64,000 nucleotides of DNA. It comes from Variovorax beijingensis. GTDB taxonomy: Bacteria; Pseudomonadota; Gammaproteobacteria; Burkholderiales; Burkholderiaceae_C. The notes beneath the pieces are model-generated. The model was not told the origin of the DNA. It worked only from the letters and a program-made list of their open reading frames with translations, and did not search any database. How positions within the stretch are numbered: the stretch's first letter is position 1; each line of letters starts with the position of its first letter. Both the position numbers and the translations under genes were made by a program. Where the stretch lies: the NCBI RefSeq assembly GCF_003951285.1, contig NZ_RXFQ01000005.1, positions 70,001-134,000 of the forward strand. Direction: 5' to 3'. Shown here in pieces: positions 17,858 through 26,107 of the stretch.

Positions 17858-18520
17858 TCACCCCGCTTTGCGGAAAGTCAGGTTGATGCGCCGGCTGCCC
17901 AGCAGCGCGTGCGGCCGGTCTTCCAGCGGCAGCACGCCGTGGTAGCGCAGCCGGTCGGGCCCGCCCCACACCACCACGTCGCCGTGCACCAGCGGAATGC
18001 GCGCGGCCTTGCCGCTGCGGGCGAGTCCGCCGAAGAGGAAAGTGGCCGGCATGCCGAGCGACACCGAGACGATGGGCGCGCCGTAGTCGCGCTCGTCCTT
18101 GTCCTGGTGCAGCGACAGCCGCGTGCCGGGCTCGTAGCGGTTCACCAGGCAGGCGTCGGGCTGGAAGCCCGCAAACCCGGCCTCGGCGGCCGACGCCTGG
18201 GCCAGGCGCGCAAAGGCCGCCGGCATGGCGGGCCAGGGCAGGCCCGTTTCGGGATCGTGTTCGCCATAGCGGTAGCCGCGCCGGTCCGAGATCCAGCCGA
18301 GCCGGCCGCAGTTGGTCATGGCGACCGACATCGTGAAGCCGCCGGGGGTCACCAGGTGGCGGAAGGCGGCGCGCTGCTCGACCTCGCGCAGGCCGGACAG
18401 CAGTTCGTCCACACAAGGCAGCGCGAATCCGCGCAGCACGAATGCGCTGGGCCCGATCGCCTCCTTGCCGTGCGGCAGTGCGGCGTCTTCGAGGGCATCT
18501 GCGAAAAGGTCGAAGGTCAC
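17858..18520 (-). CDS. alkB: Alpha-ketoglutarate-dependent dioxygenase AlkB
   Basis: AlkB removes methyl lesions (1-methyladenine, 3-methylcytosine) from DNA and RNA by Fe(II)/2-oxoglutarate oxidation. Visible iron ligands are the HQD in LSLHQDKDE (near residue 135) and the distal histidine in RYHGVLP. The 2-oxoglutarate arginine lies in RRINLTFR at the C-terminus. The length is 220 residues, against 216 in E. coli. The GTG start at 18520 overlaps the stop of the upstream MocR regulator (GTGA), so it is translationally coupled rather than in an ada-type operon. Confidence 0.93.
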   Translation of the reverse strand: MTFDLFADALEDAALPHGKEAIGPSAFVLRGFALPCVDELLSGLREVEQRAAFRHLVTPGGFTMSVAMTNCGRLGWISDRRGYRYGEHDPETGLPWPAMPAAFARLAQASAAEAGFAGFQPDACLVNRYEPGTRLSLHQDKDERDYGAPIVSVSLGMPATFLFGGLARSGKAARIPLVHGDVVVWGGPDRLRYHGVLPLEDRPHALLGSRRINLTFRKAG

Positions 18521-19971
18521 GGCCGCACGATTTTCTCGCGCGGCGGGCTGCCTGCCGCCGCCGCTGCCACCAATTGCCCCAGGGTCTGCATCGCCTTTTC
18601 GCTCTGCGCATCCCAGGCATGTCCGTAGTTCAGGCGCAGGCAGTGCGCGAAGCCGCGCGTGGCCGAAAAAATTGGCCCCGGCGCCACGCTGATGCCGCGC
18701 TCCAGCGCCTGCGCGTGGATGGCGAGCGCATCGACCTGGGCCGGCAGCTCGACCCACATGAAGTAGCCGCCCAGCGGCCGCGTGGCACGCGTGCCCGCAG
18801 GAAAGTAGTGGCCCACTGCCTGCGCGAAGCTCGCCTGCTGCACGGCCAGGACCTGGCGCAGCTTGCGCAGGTGCTTGTCGAGGCCGCCTTTTTCCAGGTA
18901 GCTTGCGAGCGCGAGCTGCGCGGGCACCGAGGTGCTGAGCGTGGTCGTCAGCTTCAGCCGCGCCACGTTGCGTGCAAAGCGCCCGGCCGATGCCCATCCG
19001 ATGCGGTAGCCCGGTGCCAGGCATTTCGAGAACGACGAGCAATGCAGCACCAGCCCCTGCGTGTCGAAGGCCTTGGCCGGCGGCGGGCGGCGGTCGCCGA
19101 AGTAGAGCTCGGCGTACACGTCGTCCTCGATCAGCGGCAGCGCATGCCGCGCGAGCAGTTCGACCAGCGCTTTCTTCTTCGTGTCGGGCATCAGGCTGCC
19201 GAGCGGGTTCTGGAAGGTGGTCATCAGCCAGCAGGCCTTGGGCCGGTGGGCCGCAATGGCGAGCTCCAGCGCCCCCAGGTCGATGCCTTCGCCGGGATGC
19301 GTCGGCACCTCGATCGCGCGCAGGCCCATGCGCTCGAGCGCCTGCAGGGCCGCATAGAAGGTGGGCGATTCGACGATCACCGAATCGCCGGGGCGCGTGA
19401 CCGCCGCGAGGCACAGGTTGAGCGCCTCGAGCGCACCGTTGGTGACGACGATCTCGTCGGCCGCCACCTGCATGCCGTCGCCCAGGTAGCGCAGCGCAAT
19501 CTGCCGGCGCAGGGCCGCGCTGCCGGGCGTGAGGTCGTCCACGGTGCTCCACGGGTCGAGCGACTTGGCGCTCGCGGCCATGAACTGGCCCAGCCGTGCC
19601 AGCGGAAACAGGAGCGGGCTCGGAAAGGCCGAGCCGAAGGGAACCACCTTGCGCGACATGCTGGCTTCGAGGATGTCGAACACGTGGTCGCTCACGTCGA
19701 GCGACCTGGGCCCCTCGGCCGGGCGCGACGTGAGATTGGCCTCGGGCGGCGCATCGCGCAGCCCGCCGCCGGTGACGTAGTAGCCCGAGCGGTCCCGCGC
19801 GCGCACCAGGCCGCGCGCCTCCAGCAGGTAGTACGCCTGGAACACGGTGGAGGCGCTCACGCCGCGGCTCTCGCCGGTGTGCCGCACCGAGGGCAGCCGG
19901 TCGCCGGTCTTGAGCGTGCCGTGGCGGATCGACGCCTCGATGTCGGCGGCAAGGGCTTCGTAGCGCTTCAT
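18517..19971 (-). CDS. MocR-type PLP-dependent transcriptional regulator (GntR HTH + aminotransferase fold)
   Basis: The N-terminal winged helix of GntR type (GDRLPSVRHTGESRGVSAST and the ARGLVRARDRSGYYV wing, residues about 1-75) is fused to a fold-type I aminotransferase domain. The PLP lysine is in SFSKCLAPG (near residue 310). MocR proteins act as PLP- or amine-responsive regulators rather than enzymes. It has 484 residues. It is the first gene of the pair with alkB and is divergent from the DUF2970/cytochrome genes. The regulated target is not evident. Confidence 0.9.
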   Translation of the reverse strand: MKRYEALAADIEASIRHGTLKTGDRLPSVRHTGESRGVSASTVFQAYYLLEARGLVRARDRSGYYVTGGGLRDAPPEANLTSRPAEGPRSLDVSDHVFDILEASMSRKVVPFGSAFPSPLLFPLARLGQFMAASAKSLDPWSTVDDLTPGSAALRRQIALRYLGDGMQVAADEIVVTNGALEALNLCLAAVTRPGDSVIVESPTFYAALQALERMGLRAIEVPTHPGEGIDLGALELAIAAHRPKACWLMTTFQNPLGSLMPDTKKKALVELLARHALPLIEDDVYAELYFGDRRPPPAKAFDTQGLVLHCSSFSKCLAPGYRIGWASAGRFARNVARLKLTTTLSTSVPAQLALASYLEKGGLDKHLRKLRQVLAVQQASFAQAVGHYFPAGTRATRPLGGYFMWVELPAQVDALAIHAQALERGISVAPGPIFSATRGFAHCLRLNYGHAWDAQSEKAMQTLGQLVAAAAAGSPPREKIVRP

Positions 19972-20072
19972 GGCGGGGCGGTCTTCATTCGGTGGTGGGA
20001 CTTTATCTGCTCCGGTGATTTGGTTCGGATCTGCATCTGTTTTTTTGGCTGCGCTTGCGGCACAGTCGGTGC

Positions 20073-20261
20073 ATGTCCAATCTCATGCGCGCGGTACGCG
20101 CGGTTCTCTGGAGTTTCATCGGGCTGGGTGGCCGCCGCGCGGATGCCGACCGGCGCACCGCGCAGGTGGGGCTGCTGCCACTCGTCGGCGTCGCGCTGGC
20201 CACGGTGCTGCTGCTCATCGGGGGGCTGCTGGCGCTGGCGCATTTCGCGGCCGGCACATGA
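20073..20261 (+). CDS. DUF2970 domain-containing small membrane protein
   Basis: This 62-residue protein has an N-terminal amphipathic stretch with AVLWSFIGL, a polar charged loop, and one transmembrane helix (PLVGVALATVLLLIGGLLAL). That pattern is DUF2970, often found near cytochrome c oxidase or cytochrome genes in beta-proteobacteria. The function is unknown; a small accessory subunit is plausible. Its stop overlaps the start of the diheme cytochrome (ATGA). Confidence 0.78.
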   Translation: MSNLMRAVRAVLWSFIGLGGRRADADRRTAQVGLLPLVGVALATVLLLIGGLLALAHFAAGT

Positions 20262-20980
20262 AGAAGAACAAGACCGCCCGCCGGTTCGCCGCCATTGCAT
20301 TGCTGCTGCTCGGCCACGGCATCGTCGCCATGGCGGCCACACCGCCAGCCTCTTCCACCAGCGGCATCGAGCAGCGCGTGGCCGCCTGCATCGCCTGCCA
20401 CGGGCGCGAAGGCGCGACCACCAATGCCGGCTACTTTCCGCGCCTCTCGGGCAAGCCCGCGGGCTACCTGTTCAACCAGCTGCGGAGCTTTCGCGACGGC
20501 CGGCGCTTCAACGCCGACATGAGCTACATGGTGCAGCACCTCTCCGATGCCTACCTGATGGAAATGGCCGAATACTTCGCGGGCCTGGACCTGCCCTACC
20601 CGCCCGTCTCGCCCGCGAGCGACGCGCCCCCCGCGCAGCTGGCGCGCGGCCGCCAGCTGGCGCTCGAAGGCGATGCAGCGCGGCAAATTCCGGCCTGCGT
20701 GCAATGCCACGGCGCCGCGCTCACCGGCGTGCAGCCGGCCATTCCGGGGCTGCTGGGCCTGCCCCGCCTCTACGTGTCTTCGCAGCTCGGCGCCTGGCTC
20801 ACCAGCGAGCGGCATGCGCTCGCACCCGACTGCATGGCCGACATCGGCCGACGCATGACCACGGCCGACATCAACGCCGTGGCCAGCTGGCTCGCGGTGC
20901 AGCCGATGCCGGCCGACCCGAAGCCCGCTGCCTCGCTGCCCGCCGCACTGCCGATGCGCTGCGGCGGCATGCCGAAGTGA
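20258..20980 (+). CDS. Diheme c-type cytochrome, secreted
   Basis: A signal peptide (to AMAATPP) is followed by two cytochrome c domains with heme sites CIACH (near residue 45) and CVQCH (near residue 148). Axial methionines are plausible in the MSYMVQHL and RRMTT regions. It has 240 residues. It resembles cytochrome c4-like electron carriers. It is coupled to the DUF2970 gene upstream and followed after seven bases by a triheme cytochrome, so the three genes likely form one periplasmic electron-transfer operon. Confidence 0.88.
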   Translation: MKKNKTARRFAAIALLLLGHGIVAMAATPPASSTSGIEQRVAACIACHGREGATTNAGYFPRLSGKPAGYLFNQLRSFRDGRRFNADMSYMVQHLSDAYLMEMAEYFAGLDLPYPPVSPASDAPPAQLARGRQLALEGDAARQIPACVQCHGAALTGVQPAIPGLLGLPRLYVSSQLGAWLTSERHALAPDCMADIGRRMTTADINAVASWLAVQPMPADPKPAASLPAALPMRCGGMPK

Positions 20981-20987
20981 GGCGCCG

Positions 20988-22277
20988 ATGAAGATGCGAC
21001 ACCTCGGCTGGACGCTGCTGGTTCTGGTGCTGCTGCTGGGCGCCGCGGCCGGCGGCATCGTGGCGCTGAACCTGCGCGGCGAAGACCCCCTGCCCGAGCA
21101 AGCCGAAGCCTTCGATGCCACGCCGCAGCTGGTCGAGCGCGGGCGCTACCTCGCGCTGGCCGGCAACTGCGCCGGCTGCCACACCACGCGCGGCGGCCAG
21201 CCTTATGCCGGCGGGCTGCCGATCGAGACGCCCTTCGGCACCGTGTATTCGAGCAATCTCACGCCCGACGCGCAGAACGGCATCGGCGCCTGGAGCAGCG
21301 CGCATTTCTGGCGCGCGATGCACAACGGCCGCAGCAAGGATGGCCGGCTGCTGTACCCTGCGTTCCCGTATCCGAACTTCACGCAGGTGACGCGCGAGGA
21401 CTCGGACGCGATCTACGCCTACCTGCGCAGCGTGCCGCCCGCGCCGGCGCCCAACCTGGCGCACCGGCTGCGCTTTCCCTACGACACGCAGGCCGCGCTG
21501 GCGGTCTGGCGGGCGCTCTCCTTCCAGCCCGAGGCTTTCGTGGCCAATGCGGCCAAGCCGGCCGAATGGAACCGCGGCGCCTACCTGGTCGGCGGGCTGG
21601 GCCATTGCATCGCCTGCCACGGCAGCCGCGATTCGCTCGGCGCAACGCAGGCGAAGCTGGGCCTTTCGGGCGGGCTGATCGCGGTGGAGAACTGGTATGC
21701 GCCGTCGCTTGCCGATCCGCACCAGGCCGGCGTGGCCGACTGGCCGACGGCCGATGTGGTGGCGCTGCTCAAGAACGGCGTTGCGCCGCGCGGCTCGGTC
21801 ATGGGACCGATGGCCGACGTGGTCTTTCGCAGCACGCAGTACCTGAGCGAGGCCGACCTGGCCGCGATGGCCAGCTACCTGAAGGACCTGCCTGGCGTGC
21901 CGGCGCAAGCCGCGCCCTCCGTGCGCACGGCAGCCGCACCGGCGCGCCGCGATGCCGGCACCATGGCCCGCGGCGCCAGGATCTACGACCAGCAATGCGC
22001 CTATTGCCACGGCGACCAGGGCCAGGGCGCGCCCGGCGCCTTTCCGCCGCTGGCAGGCAACCGCGCCGTGAACATGGCGCAGACGACGAACCTGATCCAG
22101 GTGATCGCGCACGGCGGCTACCTGCCCTCCACCGCGGGCAATCCGCGGCCCTACGGCATGCCGCCGTTCGGGCAGGTGCTCGATGCGGGCGACGTGGCCG
22201 CGGTGCTCACCTTCATTCGCGGGTCGTGGGGCAACGACAGCGCGCCGGTGACGCAGCTCGACACGATGCGGCGCTGA
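20988..22277 (+). CDS. Triheme c-type cytochrome (dehydrogenase cytochrome subunit-like)
   Basis: An N-terminal hydrophobic segment (residues about 8-25) anchors or exports the protein. Three heme sites follow: CAGCH (near 63), CIACH (near 208) and CAYCH (near 341). The TPFGTVYSSNLTPD segment after the first heme is typical of the cytochrome subunits of gluconate, sorbitol and alcohol dehydrogenases, which pass electrons to ubiquinone or an oxidase. No dehydrogenase gene is next to it, so its electron donor is unknown. It has 429 residues. Confidence 0.88.
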   Translation: MKMRHLGWTLLVLVLLLGAAAGGIVALNLRGEDPLPEQAEAFDATPQLVERGRYLALAGNCAGCHTTRGGQPYAGGLPIETPFGTVYSSNLTPDAQNGIGAWSSAHFWRAMHNGRSKDGRLLYPAFPYPNFTQVTREDSDAIYAYLRSVPPAPAPNLAHRLRFPYDTQAALAVWRALSFQPEAFVANAAKPAEWNRGAYLVGGLGHCIACHGSRDSLGATQAKLGLSGGLIAVENWYAPSLADPHQAGVADWPTADVVALLKNGVAPRGSVMGPMADVVFRSTQYLSEADLAAMASYLKDLPGVPAQAAPSVRTAAAPARRDAGTMARGARIYDQQCAYCHGDQGQGAPGAFPPLAGNRAVNMAQTTNLIQVIAHGGYLPSTAGNPRPYGMPPFGQVLDAGDVAAVLTFIRGSWGNDSAPVTQLDTMRR

Positions 22278-22305
22278 AGAGCCGGCAGGCAGGCCCCGCT
22301 CAGGC

Positions 22306-23175
22306 TCAGGCCGCCACGGCCTCGCGCGGCGCGCCCGCTTTCGCCGTCACCGGCATGTGCTGCGCCCAGTCGATGATCTCCAGCGTGCCGTCGGCATGCT
22401 CGGCCAGCGCCGTGAGGCTCTCGACCCAATCGCCGTCGTTGCAGTAGAGGATGCCGTCGATGTCGCGCATCTCGGCATGGTGGATGTGGCCGCAGACCAC
22501 GCCCTGCACGCCGCGCTTGCGGGCCTCGCGCGCCACGGCGTTCTCGAAGTCGCCCACGTAGCTCACGGCGCGCTTGACCTTGCCCTTGAGGTACTTGGAA
22601 AGCGACCAGTACGGCAGCCCCATGCGCGCGCGCAGCGAGTTGAGGTGGCGGTTGAGCTTGAGCGTGAATTCGTAGAGCGAATCGCCCACGTGCGCGAGCC
22701 ACTTGGCGCACTGGATCACGCCGTCGAACAGGTCGCCGTGGATGATCCAGAGCTTGCGGCCGTCGGCGGTCTCGTGGATCCATTCCTCGGCCACGTCGAT
22801 GCCGCCGAAGTTGTGGTTCAGGTACTTGCGCGCGAATTCGTCATGGTTGCCCGGGATGAAGATCACGCGGGTGCCCTTGCGCGCCTTGCGCAGCAGCTTC
22901 TGGATCACGTCGTTGTGCGCCTGCGGCCAGTACCAGTTCCGCTTGAGCTGCCAGCCGTCGATGATGTCGCCGACCAGGAACAGGGTTTCGCACTCGGTGT
23001 GCTTGAGAAAGTCGAGCAGCGCGCGGGCCTGGCAGCCGGGCGTGCCCAGGTGCAGGTCGGAGATCCAGAGGGTGCGGCAGCGCAGCGGCGGGCGCGCAAG
23101 CTCCTCGTCCTCCGGCTCGGGGGCCCGGGTCGCGGTGTCGCGCCATGCGCGCAGGAAAGCATCGTCGCGTTGCAT
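22306..23175 (-). CDS. UDP-2,3-diacylglucosamine diphosphatase-like metallophosphoesterase
   Basis: This calcineurin-like phosphoesterase has the dimetal motifs LWISDLHLG, GDIIDGW, PGNHDEF and GHIHHAE in order, ending with NDGDWVESLTAL. That set is typical of LpxH-type enzymes of lipid A synthesis and the related larger family found beside it in many proteobacteria. With 289 residues it is longer than E. coli LpxH (240), closer to the LpxH2-like branch. The start at 23175 is the last ATG before the core; ATGs at 23223 and 23271 are also open. Confidence 0.78.
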   Translation of the reverse strand: MQRDDAFLRAWRDTATRAPEPEDEELARPPLRCRTLWISDLHLGTPGCQARALLDFLKHTECETLFLVGDIIDGWQLKRNWYWPQAHNDVIQKLLRKARKGTRVIFIPGNHDEFARKYLNHNFGGIDVAEEWIHETADGRKLWIIHGDLFDGVIQCAKWLAHVGDSLYEFTLKLNRHLNSLRARMGLPYWSLSKYLKGKVKRAVSYVGDFENAVAREARKRGVQGVVCGHIHHAEMRDIDGILYCNDGDWVESLTALAEHADGTLEIIDWAQHMPVTAKAGAPREAVAA

Positions 23176-23278
23176 GGACGGGTAGGCTCCCACCAACGCG
23201 TGACCGGGCGATGGCACTCGCATGACATTCCAATGACGCAAAGGGCCGCGGAGCAGGCCATGCCAGTGCACCCGCGGA

Positions 23279-23346
23279 TCGGGCTTTGCCCGGCCGCTGG
23301 GTGCGCCCCCCAGTGGGGGGAGGCGCCGAAGGCGCTTCGGGGGGCG
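23279..23346. repeat. Dispersed GC-rich intergenic repeat, copy 2
   Basis: This shares the core GGCTTTGCC(C)GGCCGCTGG with copy 1 at 702-731. It continues with C6-AGT-G6 and GCGCC-GAA-GGCGC, both able to form hairpins. It lies between dmeF and the LpxH-like gene, in the same position relative to its flanking minus-strand genes as copy 1. Probably a REP-like element. Confidence 0.5.
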
Positions 23347-23349
23347 TCC

Positions 23350-24306
23350 TTAACAGCGCTGGATTTCGACGGTGGAGTGGCGGATTTCCTCGTGCATGGA
23401 GAAGCAGGCGCGCACCTCGTCGGCCGTGAGCGCGGGCGAGTGCGTCACCACCGTGAGCGCGCAGGCATAGGCCTCGCGGCCCACGCGCCACACGTGCAGA
23501 TCGGCCACGCGGGTTTCCGAATCGGCCAGCATCGTTTCCACGCCTTCGCGGATCTCGGCCGTCACGGGGTGGTCCATCTCGCGGTCGAGCAGCACCTTGC
23601 CGGTTTCCTTGAGCAGGCCCTTGGCCCACACGGCCACCAGCACCGCGCCGACGATGCCCATTGCCGGGTCGAGCCAGGACCAGCCGAAGAACCAGCCGCC
23701 GAGCAGCGCGCCGATGGCCAGCACCGAGGTGGCGGCATCGGCCACCACGTGCAGGTAGGCGGAGCGCAGGTTCAGGTCGTGGCCGTGCGCGTGGCCATGA
23801 TCGTCGTGGTGATGGTGCGCATGCCCATGGTCGTGCCCATGCCCGTGAGGGTGCGCCGACCCCAGCAGCCGCGCGCAGACCAGGTTGACCGCCAGACCGA
23901 GCACGGCCACCGCCACGGCTTCGCGGTAGTGGATGACCGAGGGCGAGAGGAGCCGCTCGATCGAGCCCACCACCATCAGCGCCGCAACGCCGAGCAGCAT
24001 CAGCGCGCTCGCAAAGCCGCCCAGCACCTCGATCTTCCAGGTGCCGAAGGCAAAGCGCGGATCGCGCGCATAGCGCCGCGCCGCCGCATAGGCGAAGGCG
24101 CTCAGGCCGATGGCCAGCGCATGCGAGCTCATGTGCCAGCCGTCGGCCAGGAGCGCCATGGAGTTGAACCACCAGCCGGCGCCGATCTCGACCACCATCG
24201 CGGCGGCGGTGATCCACATCACGAGGCGGGTGCTGCGCTCGGCCGATTCGTTGCCTGCGCCGAAATGATGGTCGTGCTGCCAGGCACTCAGGTCATGGGT
24301 ATGCAT
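23350..24306 (-). CDS. dmeF: Cation diffusion facilitator, Co/Ni exporter DmeF-like
   Basis: This CDF-family antiporter exports divalent metal using the proton gradient. It has six predicted transmembrane segments with metal-site residues in LADGWHMSSHA and VVADAATSV. A histidine-rich cytoplasmic loop (about residues 150-176, with many HGHDH-type repeats) follows helix IV. The opening MHTHDLSAWQHDHHF is characteristic of DmeF, which gives cobalt and nickel tolerance. Total 318 residues. No DmeR regulator is adjacent. It starts six bases after the ruvB stop, on the same strand. Confidence 0.85.
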   Translation of the reverse strand: MHTHDLSAWQHDHHFGAGNESAERSTRLVMWITAAAMVVEIGAGWWFNSMALLADGWHMSSHALAIGLSAFAYAAARRYARDPRFAFGTWKIEVLGGFASALMLLGVAALMVVGSIERLLSPSVIHYREAVAVAVLGLAVNLVCARLLGSAHPHGHGHDHGHAHHHHDDHGHAHGHDLNLRSAYLHVVADAATSVLAIGALLGGWFFGWSWLDPAMGIVGAVLVAVWAKGLLKETGKVLLDREMDHPVTAEIREGVETMLADSETRVADLHVWRVGREAYACALTVVTHSPALTADEVRACFSMHEEIRHSTVEIQRC

Positions 24307-24312
24307 GGGTTG

Positions 24313-25377
24313 TCAGATTCCGAAGAGGTCCTGTCCGTCGGAGCGGCTCGAAGGCGGCGTCACGCCCAGGTGGCGGTAGGCCGCCAGCGTGGCGATGCGC
24401 CCGCGCGGGGTGCGCTGCAGGTAGCCCTGCTGGATGAGGTAGGGCTCGATCACGTCCTCGATGGTGTCCCGTTCTTCGCCGATGCTGGCCGCCACGTTGT
24501 CCAGCCCCACGGGGCCGCCGTCGAAGCGATGGATGACGGCTTCGAGCAGCTTGCGGTCCATCAGGTCGAAGCCCTGCGGATCGACGTCGAGCATGGCAAG
24601 CGCCTTGTGCGCGATGTCCTCGGTGATGCGGCCGTTGCCCTTCACCTCGGCGTAGTCGCGCACGCGCCGCAGCAGGCGGTTGGCGATGCGGGGCGTGCCG
24701 CGCGAACGGCGCGCAATCTCGAAGCCGCCGGCCGCGTCGGTGTCGACCTTGAGCAGGCCGGCGCTGCGCCGCACGATGAGCGCCAGTTCCTCGGGCGTGT
24801 AGAACTCCAGCCGCGCCACGATGCCGAAGCGGTCGCGCAGCGGGTTGGTGAGCATGCCGGCGCGGGTGGTGGCGCCCACCAGCGTGAAGGGCTGCAGGTC
24901 GAGCTTGATGCTGCGCGCCGCGGGGCCTTCGCCGATCATGATGTCGATCTGGTAGTCCTCCAGCGCTGGGTAGAGGATTTCCTCGACCACCGGGCTCAGG
25001 CGATGGATCTCGTCGATGAAGAGCACATCGTTGGGTTCCAGGTTGGTCAGCAGCGCCGCCAGGTCCTTGGGCTTCTCGAGCACCGGTCCGGAGGTCTGGC
25101 GCAGGTTCACGCCCAGCTCGGCCGCGATGATGTGCGACAGCGTGGTCTTGCCCAGGCCCGGCGGGCCGAACAGCAGCACGTGGTCGAGCGCTTCCTTGCG
25201 CTTGCGCGCCGCGCCGATGAAGATCTCGAGCTGCTCGCGCACCTTGGCCTGGCCGACGTATTCGTCCAGCAGCTTGGGGCGCAGCGCCCGCTCGATGGCC
25301 TCTTCCTGGGGCGAAGCGGGGGCGGCGGACACCACGCGGGGCGGGGCAGGGGCGAAATCGTCGGTCTGGATGGTCAT
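24313..25377 (-). CDS. ruvB: Holliday junction branch migration DNA helicase RuvB
   Basis: RuvB is the AAA+ motor that drives branch migration with RuvA. Walker [11 protein letters not shown], Walker [11 protein letters not shown], sensor GATTRAGML and the C-terminal winged helix ([17 protein letters not shown]) are all intact. It has 354 residues; the start at 25377 matches the usual [12 protein letters not shown] N-terminus. ruvA is 16.8 kb away on the same strand, with a block of mostly opposite-strand genes between them, and no ruvC is in the window. Confidence 0.97.
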   Translation of the reverse strand: MTIQTDDFAPAPPRVVSAAPASPQEEAIERALRPKLLDEYVGQAKVREQLEIFIGAARKRKEALDHVLLFGPPGLGKTTLSHIIAAELGVNLRQTSGPVLEKPKDLAALLTNLEPNDVLFIDEIHRLSPVVEEILYPALEDYQIDIMIGEGPAARSIKLDLQPFTLVGATTRAGMLTNPLRDRFGIVARLEFYTPEELALIVRRSAGLLKVDTDAAGGFEIARRSRGTPRIANRLLRRVRDYAEVKGNGRITEDIAHKALAMLDVDPQGFDLMDRKLLEAVIHRFDGGPVGLDNVAASIGEERDTIEDVIEPYLIQQGYLQRTPRGRIATLAAYRHLGVTPPSSRSDGQDLFGI

Positions 25378-25462
25378 GGAATGAGAGGCTGCAAGGGCAA
25401 GTTTAGTGCCTGCCACACTGGCAGAATGCTTCGGCCATATAACAAACGAGGGGAAGCCAAGG

Positions 25463-26077
25463 GTGTCGATCTACGAACTGAAACCCCGGTTCCAGGGACT
25501 GCTGCGGCCGCTCGTCGGCCGCCTGCATGCCTTGGGCGTCACCGCGAACCAGGTCACGCTGGCCGCGTGCGCGGTTTCGGTCGCGCTCGGGCTCTGGCTT
25601 TTCTTTGCGGCGCCGTCGCTGGCCGCCTTCGGGCTGATCCCGGCGTGGATGTTCGTGCGCATGGCGTTCAACGCCATCGACGGCATGCTGGCGCGCGAGC
25701 ACGGCCAGCAAAGCCGGCTCGGCGCCTTCCTCAACGAACTGACCGACGTGGTGTCCGACGCCGCGCTGTACCTGCCGTTTGCGCTGGTGCAGCCGTTCAG
25801 CCCGTTCTGGGTCGGCACGGTGATCGTGCTGGCGGGGCTGAGCGAATTCGCGGGCGCGCTGGGCCCCACGGTGGGCGCCTCGCGCCGCTACGACGGGCCG
25901 CTGGGCAAGAGCGACCGCGCCTTCGTGTTCGGCGCGCTCGGCCTCTATGTGGCGCTGGGCTGGCCGCTGCCGGGCTGGACCGGCTGGCTGATGCCCCTGG
26001 CCGCGGCGCTCGTGGCCTGGACGGTGGCCAACCGCGTCCGCCGCGCGCTGGCCGAGGCGGCACAGGTCCGCACATAG
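25463..26077 (+). CDS. CDP-alcohol phosphatidyltransferase family protein (YnbA/YnjF-like)
   Basis: This multi-spanning membrane enzyme family transfers a phosphatidyl group from CDP-diacylglycerol to an alcohol. The motif is present in variant form: N70-x2-D73-G-x2-A-R78-x8-G87-x3-N91-x3-D95. The first and third aspartates of the usual D..DG..AR...G...D...D are thus asparagines, a pattern I associate with the YnbA/YnjF branch. GTG at 25463 (204 residues) has GAGGGG upstream; an ATG at 25406 is possible. It heads an operon resembling E. coli ynbABCD. Acceptor alcohol unknown. Confidence 0.82.
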   Translation: MSIYELKPRFQGLLRPLVGRLHALGVTANQVTLAACAVSVALGLWLFFAAPSLAAFGLIPAWMFVRMAFNAIDGMLAREHGQQSRLGAFLNELTDVVSDAALYLPFALVQPFSPFWVGTVIVLAGLSEFAGALGPTVGASRRYDGPLGKSDRAFVFGALGLYVALGWPLPGWTGWLMPLAAALVAWTVANRVRRALAEAAQVRT

Positions 26078-26107
26078 CGAACAAACATAAATAGCGACAG
26101 GGATCCG

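Noticed and set aside
23760..23860. CAT/GTG-rich repetitive stretch inside dmeF that looked like a short tandem repeat
   Set aside because: It simply encodes the histidine-rich metal-binding loop of the exporter.
22357..26094. A 1245-codon open frame on the plus strand across the LpxH-like, dmeF and ruvB genes
   Set aside because: It is antisense to three well-conserved genes, its translation is rich in His, Arg, Gln and Ala without any domain, and long empty antisense frames are expected in such GC-rich DNA.
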